A stretch of 64,000 nt of DNA from an uncultured Alphaproteobacteria bacterium (lineage in GTDB: Bacteria; Pseudomonadota; Alphaproteobacteria; HIMB59): positions 124,001 to 188,000 of the forward strand of contig CACCLU010000002.1 in assembly GCA_902546975.1 (NCBI GenBank). The letters are read 5' to 3'. Below the pieces are notes generated by a model. That model saw nothing but the letters and a program-made list of their open reading frames with translations. It was not told the origin of the DNA and ran no database searches. Positions 9,058 to 17,890 of this stretch are shown piece by piece; position 1 is the stretch's first letter, and the number at the start of each line of letters is the position of its first letter. Position numbers and translations under genes: made by a program.

Positions 9058-10903
9058 TCCCATTAGAACTTCACAGTTGATTAGACCCTTTGGAGTAGGT
9101 TCTCTCTATGTTACAAAAGACGGCGCAGGTTTAATAGCATGTGGCTTAGATCACTGGTACAAATCATTTAATGGTGCATCAAGGAATAAAGATGAATTAG
9201 ATGAGTTTCTTATTTATGAATGGAGACTTCAAAGACAATTGAATGTTAGTCATTTTAGATCTCCTCCAGAATTTAGGGAAAAGGATTTTACCTCTACAAT
9301 TAATGATAAAAATACGGGTTTGGAAATGCCTTTTTTGCGTTTTCCAAAATGGCATTTTTGTAAAAAATGTCGAAAAATGGAGGAATTAGCACTACATAGA
9401 AGGGGCAAACCAAGATGTCGTGATTGCAAGCTTGTTTTGATACAAGTACCAATAGTCGTCATTTGTGAAAGTGGTCATATACAAGATTTTCCTTGGAATG
9501 AATGGGTACATCGAACTGCAAGCCCAACTTGTGATGATAAAAATTTATTTTATAAGTTTAGCGGAAGTCCTGGTTTACAAGGTCAAAGAATAGAATGTGG
9601 TACATGTAAAAAATCTAGGACATTAGGAGGCGTTTTATTTGGAACAAGATTGCAAGATAGTTTATCAACAGAGCACAAGTACTCTTGTAGTGGTAAAAGA
9701 ATTTGGAACCATCAAGAGACACCATCTCCATGTAATTCAAATCTAAGAGCCACATTAAGATCCTCCAGCAATATTTATTATGCTGTTCTTGAAAGTTCAA
9801 TTTTTGTTCCCGAGAACTTTGACTCTTTGCCTGAGGAGCTTATAAAAATTTTCAATTCAGTAGTTATTCGAACAAAGGTCGATACTTTGAATCAAATTGG
9901 ACATACCATTACCCCAGATATAATAAGAGATACAAGTTACAAAAAAGAGTTAAAGAAATTCTCTGATGAACAAATATCAAGGGCTATTAAAAATATGATC
10001 GATGCCAATAGTCTTTCTAACTCTGCAAATATTCCAAAAGAAGAAAATCAAAATGATTTTAAATTCCCTGAATATCTACTTTTTCAAAAGAATAATGATA
10101 GTGATGACTCAAGAACAATAGTTCTTGATAAAACGAATTACAAAGAAATAGTCTCTAATTTTTTTGATAAAATAACTCTGGTCAAAACATTAAAAAAGAC
10201 CGAGGTACTTTGTGGTTTTAACAGAATCTTACCTAATGGATCAATTTCAAAAAGAGAACTTTCAGAGTTGATGTGGGCTGAGAGGCCAGAGTACCAAGAC
10301 TCTTGGTTACCCGCTGTTAATCATAAGGGAGAAGGAATTTTTTTACAATTTAAAGAAGATATGATCAAAGAATTTGAAAATAGAGAGGTTGTATTAGAAA
10401 GAGTAAGAAATTTTAAAAAAATTATTCAGAGAGAATGGGAAGCTTCAAGAATGAACCCAAGATATATTTTTCTTCATACATTTGCACATTTATTAATTAA
10501 TACATTAATTTATGAGTGTGGATATGGGGCTGCTGCGCTTCAAGAGAGAATTTATTCTTCAAATGATGAAAAAAACCCAATGGCAGGTATATTAATTTAC
10601 ACTTCTTCAGGAAATAAAGAAGCCACAATGGGTGGTCTAGTTAGAATGGGCCAACCTGATTATTTAGAGAGAGTTATAGAAAAATGTATCGAAAATTCTA
10701 AATGGTGCTCTGTTGACCCAGTTTGTATGGAAGTCGGTGAAGTGGCTGGCCAAGGTCCATATTCATCTAATCTTGCATCTTGCCACAATTGCAGTTTGGT
10801 ACCTGAAACATCTTGTGAATTCTTCAATAGTTATTTAGATAGGGGTTTTGTTACAGGTAATATTAAAAATGATAATTTAGGTTTTTTCAGTAAATTAATT
10901 TAA
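9044..10903 (+). CDS. drmB: DISARM protein DrmB (DUF1998)
   Basis: This 619-residue protein starts with IRTSQLIRPFGVGSLYVTKD, typical of DrmB. The N-terminal third has paired cysteines (CKKCRK, CRDCK, and the C...H of CESGHIQDFPWNEW) likely binding zinc. The DUF1998 domain near residues 470-600 contains LHTFAHLLINTLIYECGY and the terminal cluster CMEVGEVAGQ, CHNCSLVPETSCEFFN. DUF1998 proteins partner with DrmA-type helicases. It overlaps drmA by 14 bases and ends the operon: 51 bases later an unrelated metabolic gene begins. No drmC follows, which is unlike class 2 DISARM as usually described, although drmC could be upstream of the window. Confidence 0.93.
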   Translation: MKNDNPIRTSQLIRPFGVGSLYVTKDGAGLIACGLDHWYKSFNGASRNKDELDEFLIYEWRLQRQLNVSHFRSPPEFREKDFTSTINDKNTGLEMPFLRFPKWHFCKKCRKMEELALHRRGKPRCRDCKLVLIQVPIVVICESGHIQDFPWNEWVHRTASPTCDDKNLFYKFSGSPGLQGQRIECGTCKKSRTLGGVLFGTRLQDSLSTEHKYSCSGKRIWNHQETPSPCNSNLRATLRSSSNIYYAVLESSIFVPENFDSLPEELIKIFNSVVIRTKVDTLNQIGHTITPDIIRDTSYKKELKKFSDEQISRAIKNMIDANSLSNSANIPKEENQNDFKFPEYLLFQKNNDSDDSRTIVLDKTNYKEIVSNFFDKITLVKTLKKTEVLCGFNRILPNGSISKRELSELMWAERPEYQDSWLPAVNHKGEGIFLQFKEDMIKEFENREVVLERVRNFKKIIQREWEASRMNPRYIFLHTFAHLLINTLIYECGYGAAALQERIYSSNDEKNPMAGILIYTSSGNKEATMGGLVRMGQPDYLERVIEKCIENSKWCSVDPVCMEVGEVAGQGPYSSNLASCHNCSLVPETSCEFFNSYLDRGFVTGNIKNDNLGFFSKLI

Positions 10904-10954
10904 AAATGACCCCTACCTAATAAAAATAATTTTGTTATTATCTCGTGCTTTATT

Positions 10955-13294
10955 ATGAATAAATTTAAAAAAATTGTTGTAATTGGTGCTGGTACGATGG
11001 GTTCAGGAATAGCCGCTCACCTTGCAAATTCAAACCGTCAAGTAGTCTTGCTTGATCTCAAAGGCAAAGACAAACCCAACCAAATTTCTGAAAATGCGAT
11101 TGATATTATCAAAAAGTCAGATCCACCCCTATTAGTGGAAAGGTCTCGAATTGACCATATCAAACCAGGTAATCTCGATGATGATTTTAATGAGATTAAA
11201 GATGCAGATTGGGTTATCGAAGCTGTTGTTGAGCGTATTGATATCAAACACAAACTTTACTCCCAAATTGATAAAGTTCGCAGCCCCAACTCTATTATTT
11301 CATCTAATACTTCAACAATTCCTCTTTCAATCCTGACACAAGATATGTCCGATAGCATGAAAGCTGATTTTTGTATTACTCACTTTTTTAATCCTGTCCG
11401 ATTTATGAGATTATTAGAGATCGTTGAAACACCAACGATGAATAAAGACAAGATGGGAGGACTTCGTGATTTCTGTAAAAATGAGCTAGGTAAAGGAATT
11501 GTGAATTGTAACGACACTCCTGGTTTTATTGGCAATCGAATTGGTGTGTACGCGATGCAAGTGGCAATGTATGAGGCTTTAGAACGAGGCCTTCCAGTAG
11601 AAATTGCAGATGCCTTATTTGGCCGACCATTAGGAATTCCTAAAACAGGTGTTTTTGGACTCTATGATCTCATTGGAATTGATTTGATGAAAGATGTTCT
11701 TGCAAGCTTTAAAAAAGAATTACAAGAAAATGATCCTTTTATGGATGTGGTAAAACCTCACCCTTTGGTCGAGCAGTTACTTGACAAAGGTTTTAATGGA
11801 AATAAGGGCCCTGGTGGTTTTTATCAAACAACAATTGTTGAGGGCGATGAACACGTTAAAGCCATGAATACTTCAGACATGAGTTATTATGATTTTGATA
11901 AAGTAGATTTAGAAATCGCTAGAAGAGTTGAGAAAGAGGGCATCAAAGCACTCCTTGATGATGATAGTGAGTATGGTCGATATGCTTTTGCAGTTCTAGC
12001 AAAAATCATTAATTATAGCGCTTTTTGTATTCCTGAAGTTACATCAAGGGTAACAGACATCGATGACGCTCTCCGCATGGGATTTAACTGGAATGAAGGG
12101 CCATTTGAATTATTAAATGAGTACGGTCTCAACAAATTTGTTCAACGACTTCAAGATGAAAAACAAGATATTCCTGAGTTGTTGACAACTATGATTAAGC
12201 TAAAACAAGAGCCTTACGACTCAGCTTCCTCACGAGCCTATAATCACGAGGCGGGCATGAAGTTTATCTCCAGAGGAGAGGGCGTTCGCCGATTAGGTGA
12301 TCACAAGAAATATGCTAACCCTTTATCTAAAAATTTTGCTGCCACTATATGGCAATTTAATGATGAGCCACGAGAACAGAAGGTACTATGTTGTGAATTT
12401 CACACGAAGGCTAATGCCTTGAACGCAGATGCCATGAAAATTTTAGAGGAGTCAGTAGACCGTCTTGAGCAAGATAATTATCAAGGGCTTGTAGTTTATA
12501 ATGAAGCTATGAATTTTTCTGCAGGCGCTGATTTAAATACCATGATTGGTTTAGCTGACGTAAAAGATTGGAAAGGTATCGATAAATACCTATCTGATTT
12601 TCAATCCGCGTGTATGAAATTGAAATATGCATCGAAACCAACAGTCAGTGCTGTCGCAGGTCTAGCTATTGGTGGTGGTTTTGAAGTGGCATGCCAAACT
12701 ACTAAGATGGTTGCTCACATGAATAGTACTTTAGGTTTAGTAGAAACAGGCGTCGGCCTTGTTCCAGGTGGTGGTGGTTGTAAAGAATTATTGTGGAGAT
12801 GGGTACAAGACAAAAAATATGTAAATGACCATGATCAAGCAGCTCTTCAAGTATTTGATATTATAGGATATGGCCTAATGGCCCATTCCCCATTGCAAGC
12901 TAAAAAGCATAAATTTTTTCTTGATGATGATATTTTTGTTTTAAATAGAGACAATCTTCTTGTGGAAGCCTTTAATCAAGTATCATTATTAAAGAGTGGA
13001 TATTCAGCTCCAGAAAAGCCAAAGTTCACACTAAGCGGACCTGAGGTAAAAGAGAAAATGCATCAAGTTTTATTGGATTTAGAGCAGAAAAAGATCATTT
13101 TTGGCTATGATGTTGATATTGGTCTTCATTTAGCAACCGTACTTAGCGGGGGTGATACAACTAAATCTAAAGAATTGTCGGAAGCTGATCTATATGATTT
13201 AGAGCGACAGTCTTTGATAAATTTAATACAATCCAATAAGACGAGGGATAGGATCCATGCAATGTTGTCTACAGGGAGAAGGCTAAAAAACTAA
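10955..13294 (+). CDS. FadN-type bifunctional 3-hydroxyacyl-CoA dehydrogenase / enoyl-CoA hydratase
   Basis: This 779-residue enzyme of beta-oxidation has the dehydrogenase domain first: NAD-binding VVIGAGTMGSGIAAHL at residues 7-22, and the catalytic ITHFFNPVRFM region. The crotonase-fold hydratase domain follows (about residues 460-720: NFSAGADLN, GLAIGGGFEVA, ETGVGLVPGGGG). This order, and the length near 790, match Bacillus FadN rather than E. coli FadB, whose hydratase domain is N-terminal. It would hydrate and oxidise acyl-CoA intermediates. The acyl-CoA ligase gene starts on the last base of its stop codon (TAATG), so the two are translationally coupled. Arginine is often CGA, CGT or CGC, unlike the AGA bias of the core genes, hinting at a different origin. 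A thiolase or acyl-CoA dehydrogenase partner is not in the window. Confidence 0.9.
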   Translation: MNKFKKIVVIGAGTMGSGIAAHLANSNRQVVLLDLKGKDKPNQISENAIDIIKKSDPPLLVERSRIDHIKPGNLDDDFNEIKDADWVIEAVVERIDIKHKLYSQIDKVRSPNSIISSNTSTIPLSILTQDMSDSMKADFCITHFFNPVRFMRLLEIVETPTMNKDKMGGLRDFCKNELGKGIVNCNDTPGFIGNRIGVYAMQVAMYEALERGLPVEIADALFGRPLGIPKTGVFGLYDLIGIDLMKDVLASFKKELQENDPFMDVVKPHPLVEQLLDKGFNGNKGPGGFYQTTIVEGDEHVKAMNTSDMSYYDFDKVDLEIARRVEKEGIKALLDDDSEYGRYAFAVLAKIINYSAFCIPEVTSRVTDIDDALRMGFNWNEGPFELLNEYGLNKFVQRLQDEKQDIPELLTTMIKLKQEPYDSASSRAYNHEAGMKFISRGEGVRRLGDHKKYANPLSKNFAATIWQFNDEPREQKVLCCEFHTKANALNADAMKILEESVDRLEQDNYQGLVVYNEAMNFSAGADLNTMIGLADVKDWKGIDKYLSDFQSACMKLKYASKPTVSAVAGLAIGGGFEVACQTTKMVAHMNSTLGLVETGVGLVPGGGGCKELLWRWVQDKKYVNDHDQAALQVFDIIGYGLMAHSPLQAKKHKFFLDDDIFVLNRDNLLVEAFNQVSLLKSGYSAPEKPKFTLSGPEVKEKMHQVLLDLEQKKIIFGYDVDIGLHLATVLSGGDTTKSKELSEADLYDLERQSLINLIQSNKTRDRIHAMLSTGRRLKN

Positions 13295-14919
13295 TGAATA
13301 ATTTTGAACAGGGAATGCATAAAAATGATGCAAACTTTGTTTCTTTAACTCCCATCAGTTTCCTTGATCGAATAAAAGACGTATACCCTGACTATGAAGC
13401 CATAGTATATAAAGAGAGAAAATACTCCTGGAGACAGGTTTACGATCGATGTACTCGATTTGCTAGTGCCTTAACCAAAGTTGGAATTGGTAAAGGTGAT
13501 GTTGTTTCTATTATGGCAGCAAATACACCTGAATTATTTGAAGCGCATTATTCTGTTCCTATGACAGGAGGAGTTGTTAATACAATTAATACTCGTTTAG
13601 ACACCAGAACAGTTGCTTACATACTAGATCATAGTGACTGTAAAGTTTTTATAGTGGATCGACAATTTCACAATGTAGCAATTGACGCTATTGCTCAAGT
13701 TAACCGAGATATCATCGTTATTGATATCGACGACAAGCAAGCAGATTTAGGAGATATTCCATCAATTGGAAAACTAGAGTACGAAAGTTTCCTACAAACA
13801 GGTGATGAGGGTTTTGAATGGATAAGACCTGATGATGAGTGGCAGGCTATTTCACTGAACTACACATCTGGAACAACAGGAAACCCAAAAGGTGTTGTGT
13901 ACCATCACAGAGGATCCTATTTAATGTCAATGGGAAGTATCACTGCATGGAATATGCCTAACCGGCTAACATATTTATATACAGTGCCAATGTTTCACTG
14001 CAATGGCTGGGGGTATCCATGGACTTTGGCGATGCTCCATGCCCGTGTAATATTTATACGAAATATTGTTGTTAAAGAAATTTTCGAATTAATTGATAAA
14101 TATGAGGTGACTCACTTTGGAGGTGCTCCTATCGTATTAAATATGATAGCAAATGCCCCTTCAGATGATCAAAAAGCATTGAATAATAAGGTTTATGTTA
14201 TGACTGCTGGTGCACCACCCCCTAGTTCAATTCTTCAAAAAATGGAGTCTTTAGGCTTTGAGGTTATGCATGTATATGGACTGACTGAAACTTACGGTCA
14301 TGTTGTTCATTGTGCTTGGAATAAGGACTGGGATAATCTAGCAGATGAGAAGCGATCTGAGCTCAAAGCCTATCAAGGAGTTCGCTATCCGCACACAGAA
14401 ATGGTATCGGTCATGAACCCAGAAACACTCGAACCTGTCCCTTCCGATGGAGAAACTATGGGGGAGATTATGATCCGAGGAAATACTGTCATGATGGGGT
14501 ATTACAAAAATGAAGAAGCCACGAAAGAGTCGATGAAAAGCGGATGGTTTCATTCAGGCGACTTAGCAGTAATGCACCCTAGTGGGTATATTCAAGTTAA
14601 AGATAGATCAAAAGATATTATTATTAGTGGTGGTGAAAATATATCATCTGTAGAAATTGAAAATATTATTACAAAGCACCCTGCAGTATCATTAGCAGCA
14701 GTTGTTGCTAGACCTGATGAAAAATGGGGTGAGACACCCTGCGCTTTTATAGAATTAATTGAAGGTCAAACAGTAGAAGAAGATGAGTTAAAGAAATTTT
14801 GTAGAGAGCACTTAGCTGGTTTTAAAATGCCTAAAACTTTTGTATTTCAGGTCCTACCAAAAACATCAACTGGTAAAATTCAAAAGTACGAGTTAAGAGA
14901 AACAGTCAAAAATCTTTAA
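13294..14919 (+). CDS. AMP-forming acyl-CoA synthetase (medium-chain/DmdB-like)
   Basis: This is a 541-residue member of the ANL superfamily. The adenylate-forming motif is YTSGTTGNPKGVVYHHRG (about residue 190). YGLTETYG (A5) is near residue 328, and the hinge SGWFHSGDLAVMHPSGY and the catalytic lysine region KTSTGKIQKYELR are at the C-terminus. The family activates carboxylates with ATP and CoA. Close relatives include medium-chain fatty acid ligases and DmdB (methylmercaptopropionate-CoA ligase), which have this length and this motif; the exact substrate cannot be read from the sequence. It is coupled to the FadN-type gene upstream, so its acyl-CoA product is probably oxidised by that enzyme. 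Its 3' end overlaps the convergent small zinc-ribbon gene by 4 bases. Confidence 0.88.
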   Translation: MNNFEQGMHKNDANFVSLTPISFLDRIKDVYPDYEAIVYKERKYSWRQVYDRCTRFASALTKVGIGKGDVVSIMAANTPELFEAHYSVPMTGGVVNTINTRLDTRTVAYILDHSDCKVFIVDRQFHNVAIDAIAQVNRDIIVIDIDDKQADLGDIPSIGKLEYESFLQTGDEGFEWIRPDDEWQAISLNYTSGTTGNPKGVVYHHRGSYLMSMGSITAWNMPNRLTYLYTVPMFHCNGWGYPWTLAMLHARVIFIRNIVVKEIFELIDKYEVTHFGGAPIVLNMIANAPSDDQKALNNKVYVMTAGAPPPSSILQKMESLGFEVMHVYGLTETYGHVVHCAWNKDWDNLADEKRSELKAYQGVRYPHTEMVSVMNPETLEPVPSDGETMGEIMIRGNTVMMGYYKNEEATKESMKSGWFHSGDLAVMHPSGYIQVKDRSKDIIISGGENISSVEIENIITKHPAVSLAAVVARPDEKWGETPCAFIELIEGQTVEEDELKKFCREHLAGFKMPKTFVFQVLPKTSTGKIQKYELRETVKNL

Positions 14920-15116
14920 TTTAATTTTTTATTTTTATCTTCAGTATTTATCACTTTAATAGCTTTTAGTTTTTTATAACACATGTAACAGACAAGATTA
15001 TGATGACTTTTAATTAAGTTTTGAACTTTCTTAGGCGCTGTTCGAATTTCAGATTCAATATACACACTGTCCATGACTGATAGCTCTCCCTCGCAATATT
15101 TGCATTTCTCAGCCAT
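14916..15116 (-). CDS. small zinc-ribbon-like protein, hypothetical
   Basis: A 66-residue frame with two CxxC pairs: CKYC near the N-terminus and CYMC about 35 residues later, a layout that fits a small zinc ribbon. A basic helix lies between them. It starts 2 bases after the stop of the photolyase antenna-like gene and is read in the same direction, so it may be the last gene of that operon. Its stop overlaps the acyl-CoA ligase end by 4 bases. I do not recognise a family. The paired cysteines and tight packing favour a real gene, but its small size leaves doubt. Confidence 0.5.
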   Translation of the reverse strand: MAEKCKYCEGELSVMDSVYIESEIRTAPKKVQNLIKSHHNLVCYMCYKKLKAIKVINTEDKNKKLN

Positions 15117-15118
15117 GA

Positions 15119-15514
15119 CTAATATTCTAAATTTTTCTTAATTTTGTTCCAATACTGAAAAAATCTTTTTGCTGGATGAAGATAATTCTCCTGTAACAAG
15201 AAGTAATCGGGTAACTGCTCTAAATCATATTTTTCACCTAATTTTTGAAATAAATTTTGGTAAATAGGTCTAAAAGTAGATTTTGTTATAATTTTGGATA
15301 TGGTGTTTTGGTTATGAATTTCTTGTAATATCTCATATGTATTACCTCTATAGATTTCAGCCCCTGCCTCTTTCGCTAAAAAGTATCTGTTTTCAATGAT
15401 TTTGTCACTAAGCTCATAGCCTTCAGTTAAAGTATCATCAAAGATGTAAACAGGATTACCCTCAATACCGGCTGGCACTCTCATAAACTCGTCATATAAA
15501 TAAATTAAGTTCAT
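15119..15514 (-). CDS. photolyase-like N-terminal alpha/beta (antenna) domain as a separate gene
   Basis: This is a 131-residue protein. NPVYIFDDTLTEG, AEIYRGNTYEIL, and ISKIITKSTFRPIYQNLF follow the strand-helix pattern of the N-terminal alpha/beta domain of DNA photolyases, where the pattern is PVFIFD...YVRxGD...V...Y.P. The order of pieces agrees, although the domain is shorter than the usual 130-170 residues plus linker. It lies immediately downstream of a gene encoding only the FAD-binding photolyase domain, overlapping it by 4 bases. In a normal photolyase this domain comes first in one polypeptide; here it is a second, separate protein. It may dock on the FAD domain and carry an antenna chromophore, or only stabilise it. 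The family call is moderately sure; the partnership is inferred. Confidence 0.6.
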   Translation of the reverse strand: MNLIYLYDEFMRVPAGIEGNPVYIFDDTLTEGYELSDKIIENRYFLAKEAGAEIYRGNTYEILQEIHNQNTISKIITKSTFRPIYQNLFQKLGEKYDLEQLPDYFLLQENYLHPAKRFFQYWNKIKKNLEY

Positions 15515-16248
15515 AAATTGGGAAAGAGCCTCGAGCTAATTTCTTCGTAGCTACCATCTATTTCTCGATTCTTCTCAGGGATAATATCTATGCTTTTGTG
15601 ACAGTATTTGTGAACATTTTCTAAATTAAATATATAAGGTTTTCCTGCAAAGGTACTCGCGATCCACTGCCAAGAGAAGTTATTACTTGCAATATCTCCA
15701 TCCAGTAAATGACTCATAAAAAACTTCGCTCCAGCTTGCCACTTCACTCTTCTAAAGTGAATAATATAAGAAGCCAAATACATACGTGCATGGTTATGAA
15801 GGTACCCAGTGCTAGTGAGTTGCTCGATGAAAATATTAATAATCTGTGTTGGTGTTGTTGCTGACATAATATCCTCAGGCAAGTTATCTTGATATTCTTG
15901 AGCTTGAAATCCAGTTTTATATTCTTCTACATCTGTCCATAGTTGATCAGGATGATGGTAGGCATAGCTTCTCCAAAAATCTCTCCATGCTAATTCTTGA
16001 ATAAACTTTTCACTCTCAACAAAATTATATTTGTCTCGAATATATTGATAGAGCTCTATGTTAGTGATGACTCCATATTTTATATGGGCTGATAATCTTG
16101 AAATTTGTCCATTCAAAAAGTTTCTTGTTTTTGCATAGAGAGCAGGATTAAAAGAATTGAATTTTTCCAGTGCATCATGTCTTGATAACATGGAGCTATT
16201 CGAATTTTTCGATATTGGTATAAGATCTTGAACGCTTGAGATTTTCAC
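15511..16248 (-). CDS. photolyase/cryptochrome FAD-binding domain protein
   Basis: The 245 residues correspond only to the C-terminal helical FAD-binding half of the photolyase family. ISRLSAHIKYGVI, FIQELAWRDFWRSYAYHHP, LHNHARMYLASYIIHF, GDIASNNFSWQWIASTFAG and KPYIFN are the FAD-cradle and substrate-pocket blocks (WRDFW, HNHARM, the DGD..SNN..WQW motif). The usual N-terminal alpha/beta domain is missing, but a candidate for it is encoded by the overlapping next gene. The protein probably binds FAD and repairs UV-induced pyrimidine dimers, or senses light. It starts with ATG 24 bases upstream of the pxpC stop side and is read in the same direction as pxpB-pxpC. Confidence 0.88.
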   Translation of the reverse strand: MKISSVQDLIPISKNSNSSMLSRHDALEKFNSFNPALYAKTRNFLNGQISRLSAHIKYGVITNIELYQYIRDKYNFVESEKFIQELAWRDFWRSYAYHHPDQLWTDVEEYKTGFQAQEYQDNLPEDIMSATTPTQIINIFIEQLTSTGYLHNHARMYLASYIIHFRRVKWQAGAKFFMSHLLDGDIASNNFSWQWIASTFAGKPYIFNLENVHKYCHKSIDIIPEKNREIDGSYEEISSRLFPNL

Positions 16249-16272
16249 TTTTAATTATACATAAAATCTGTG

Positions 16273-17151
16273 CTAATAGATTGTTTGTAAATCGAAGGTG
16301 ATTTTGGTTTCAGGGGGGAGCTGAGAGATTCTTGAAATATCCACTTCATTTAAAATTGCAATTTTGGGATACCCGCCAGTACAGGGAATGTCCCGCATTA
16401 ATACAATGGGTTGTCCATCACTTGGCACTTGAATAGACCCAGGTAATATTCCTTCAGACAAAATATCATGAGACTTAGAACTAATGAGACTCTCACCTTT
16501 GAGCCTGATACCCATTCGATCACTTTGATTAGTTATTGTAAAAACACCGCTAATAAAAGATTGTATAGTATTGTCTGAGAAATATTGAATTTGAGGACCG
16601 GGATAAACTTTGAAGTTGGTTACCTTTTCTAAATCAGGTTTTGGTATAGAGGTGAGATCCCAAGAGCTTACATCTTTACTAATGTGAAATATATCTTCAT
16701 CATTTAAAGGTCGATTAATTGAACCTATTCCTGCTTTTGTGTCAGTAGAGTAGCTATTAAGACAAGGCTCTAACCCAAGTCCATGTTCAAATGCTATGTA
16801 TCCGTATACTGAGTCTATTGTATTGTGAATAATCAATTCATCGCCCTCAAATAAATTAATACTTTTATAGGGCTGGCACTCAAGCTGGCTGTTGTTATTT
16901 TTCTGAATACTCATATTACAATTACCACCAACACAAATCTTAACAGATCCTTCTTTTACTTTTATTGAAGGCCCCACATAAGCAAATTCTAGAAATTGAT
17001 TTTGATGATTGGGTATAATTTTTTGTAGCTCTGTAATAATTCTTTGGTCCATTGCTCCACTTGGTGAAACTCCTAAGTGCTGATATTGAAATCTTCCAAA
17101 GTCTTGAATCGTTGAATGAGTCCCTGCACGAGTGATTATTATTGAGTTCAT
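16273..17151 (-). CDS. pxpC: 5-oxoprolinase subunit C (biotin-dependent carboxylase-like domain)
   Basis: This 292-residue protein is of the KipA/PxpC family. IITRAGTHSTIQDFGRFQYQ and LGVSPSGAMDQRI at the N-terminus are the family signature, and QSDRMGIRLKG and the C-terminal LSEGILPGSIQVPSDGQP complete it. PxpA, PxpB and PxpC together hydrolyse 5-oxoproline (pyroglutamate) to glutamate with ATP. The pxpB stop overlaps its start by 4 bases, so B and C are coupled, as in most genomes. The gene ends 24 bases before the photolyase gene on the same strand. Confidence 0.92.
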   Translation of the reverse strand: MNSIIITRAGTHSTIQDFGRFQYQHLGVSPSGAMDQRIITELQKIIPNHQNQFLEFAYVGPSIKVKEGSVKICVGGNCNMSIQKNNNSQLECQPYKSINLFEGDELIIHNTIDSVYGYIAFEHGLGLEPCLNSYSTDTKAGIGSINRPLNDEDIFHISKDVSSWDLTSIPKPDLEKVTNFKVYPGPQIQYFSDNTIQSFISGVFTITNQSDRMGIRLKGESLISSKSHDILSEGILPGSIQVPSDGQPIVLMRDIPCTGGYPKIAILNEVDISRISQLPPETKITFDLQTIY

Positions 17152-17867
17152 GACGAGTATTCTTTGATCAATTCATTTAATGAAAAATTATATTTTCTAA
17201 TTTTTTCAAACTCTGAAAGTGATACGGAGTAAAATTTTACCTCATCACCTGGAAGAAAAAGGGAAGGGTAAGAACTTTGTAAATCAAAAATATCAAATGG
17301 TATTTGTCCAATTATATTCCAACCCCCAGGTGAAACTTTTGGATATATACAGGTATGGTTTTTTGCTATGCCAATGGATCTAGCAGGAATTTTTACCCTT
17401 GGAGTAGCTAATCGCGGTGTGATTAATTGGGAGGGAACATCCCCTAAATATGGAAATCCCGGCATGAAGCCTATATAATATGTATAGTAACGAACTGATG
17501 AGTGAAGATTGATAACCTCTTCTTTTGTAATCTGGTGTAGTTTTTGGATGATCTTTATATCTAAAGCAAAATCTTCATTATAACATGCCGGTATTTCCCA
17601 TGTTTTAGTGACTTTTTTGTTAGTTTGAGAGTTTGTATCTTTCATTTTCATACTAATTTTGTTTTTGTTTTGATCTCTAATTTTTGAATTTTCAAAAATT
17701 ACAACTATTTTATTGAAGGAAGGAATAATGTTTAGTGATTGAAGATTAAGGTTTGAAATACTTAAAAATGTCTCATTTACCTCCTGCGATATAGATTTTG
17801 AGGTTTCATTCCCAAAATCTAGGACTAAACCCCGATCCCCATAAGAATTTATTCCTTTGAAATACAC
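17148..17867 (-). CDS. pxpB: 5-oxoprolinase subunit B
   Basis: This is a 239-residue KipI/PxpB-family protein. The C-terminal cyclophilin-like domain has the diagnostic GFMPGFPYLGDVP, TPRLATPRVKIPARSIG and VSPGGWNIIGQIP blocks. The N-terminal 90 residues are more divergent and include a lysine- and asparagine-rich linker (about residues 60-88). It is the first gene of the pxpB-pxpC-photolyase-side operon and is divergent from pxpA, with only 23 bases between the two starts. Any shared promoter must therefore lie inside one or the other coding start. Confidence 0.92.
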   Translation of the reverse strand: MYFKGINSYGDRGLVLDFGNETSKSISQEVNETFLSISNLNLQSLNIIPSFNKIVVIFENSKIRDQNKNKISMKMKDTNSQTNKKVTKTWEIPACYNEDFALDIKIIQKLHQITKEEVINLHSSVRYYTYYIGFMPGFPYLGDVPSQLITPRLATPRVKIPARSIGIAKNHTCIYPKVSPGGWNIIGQIPFDIFDLQSSYPSLFLPGDEVKFYSVSLSEFEKIRKYNFSLNELIKEYSS

Positions 17868-17890
17868 GTTAATATCATAATGTAACTTTA

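Noticed and set aside
10904-10954. AT-rich inverted repeat (TAATAA...TTATTA) after drmB as a terminator
   Set aside because: The stem is six A/T pairs without GC and without a T-run, so it is unlikely to stop transcription.
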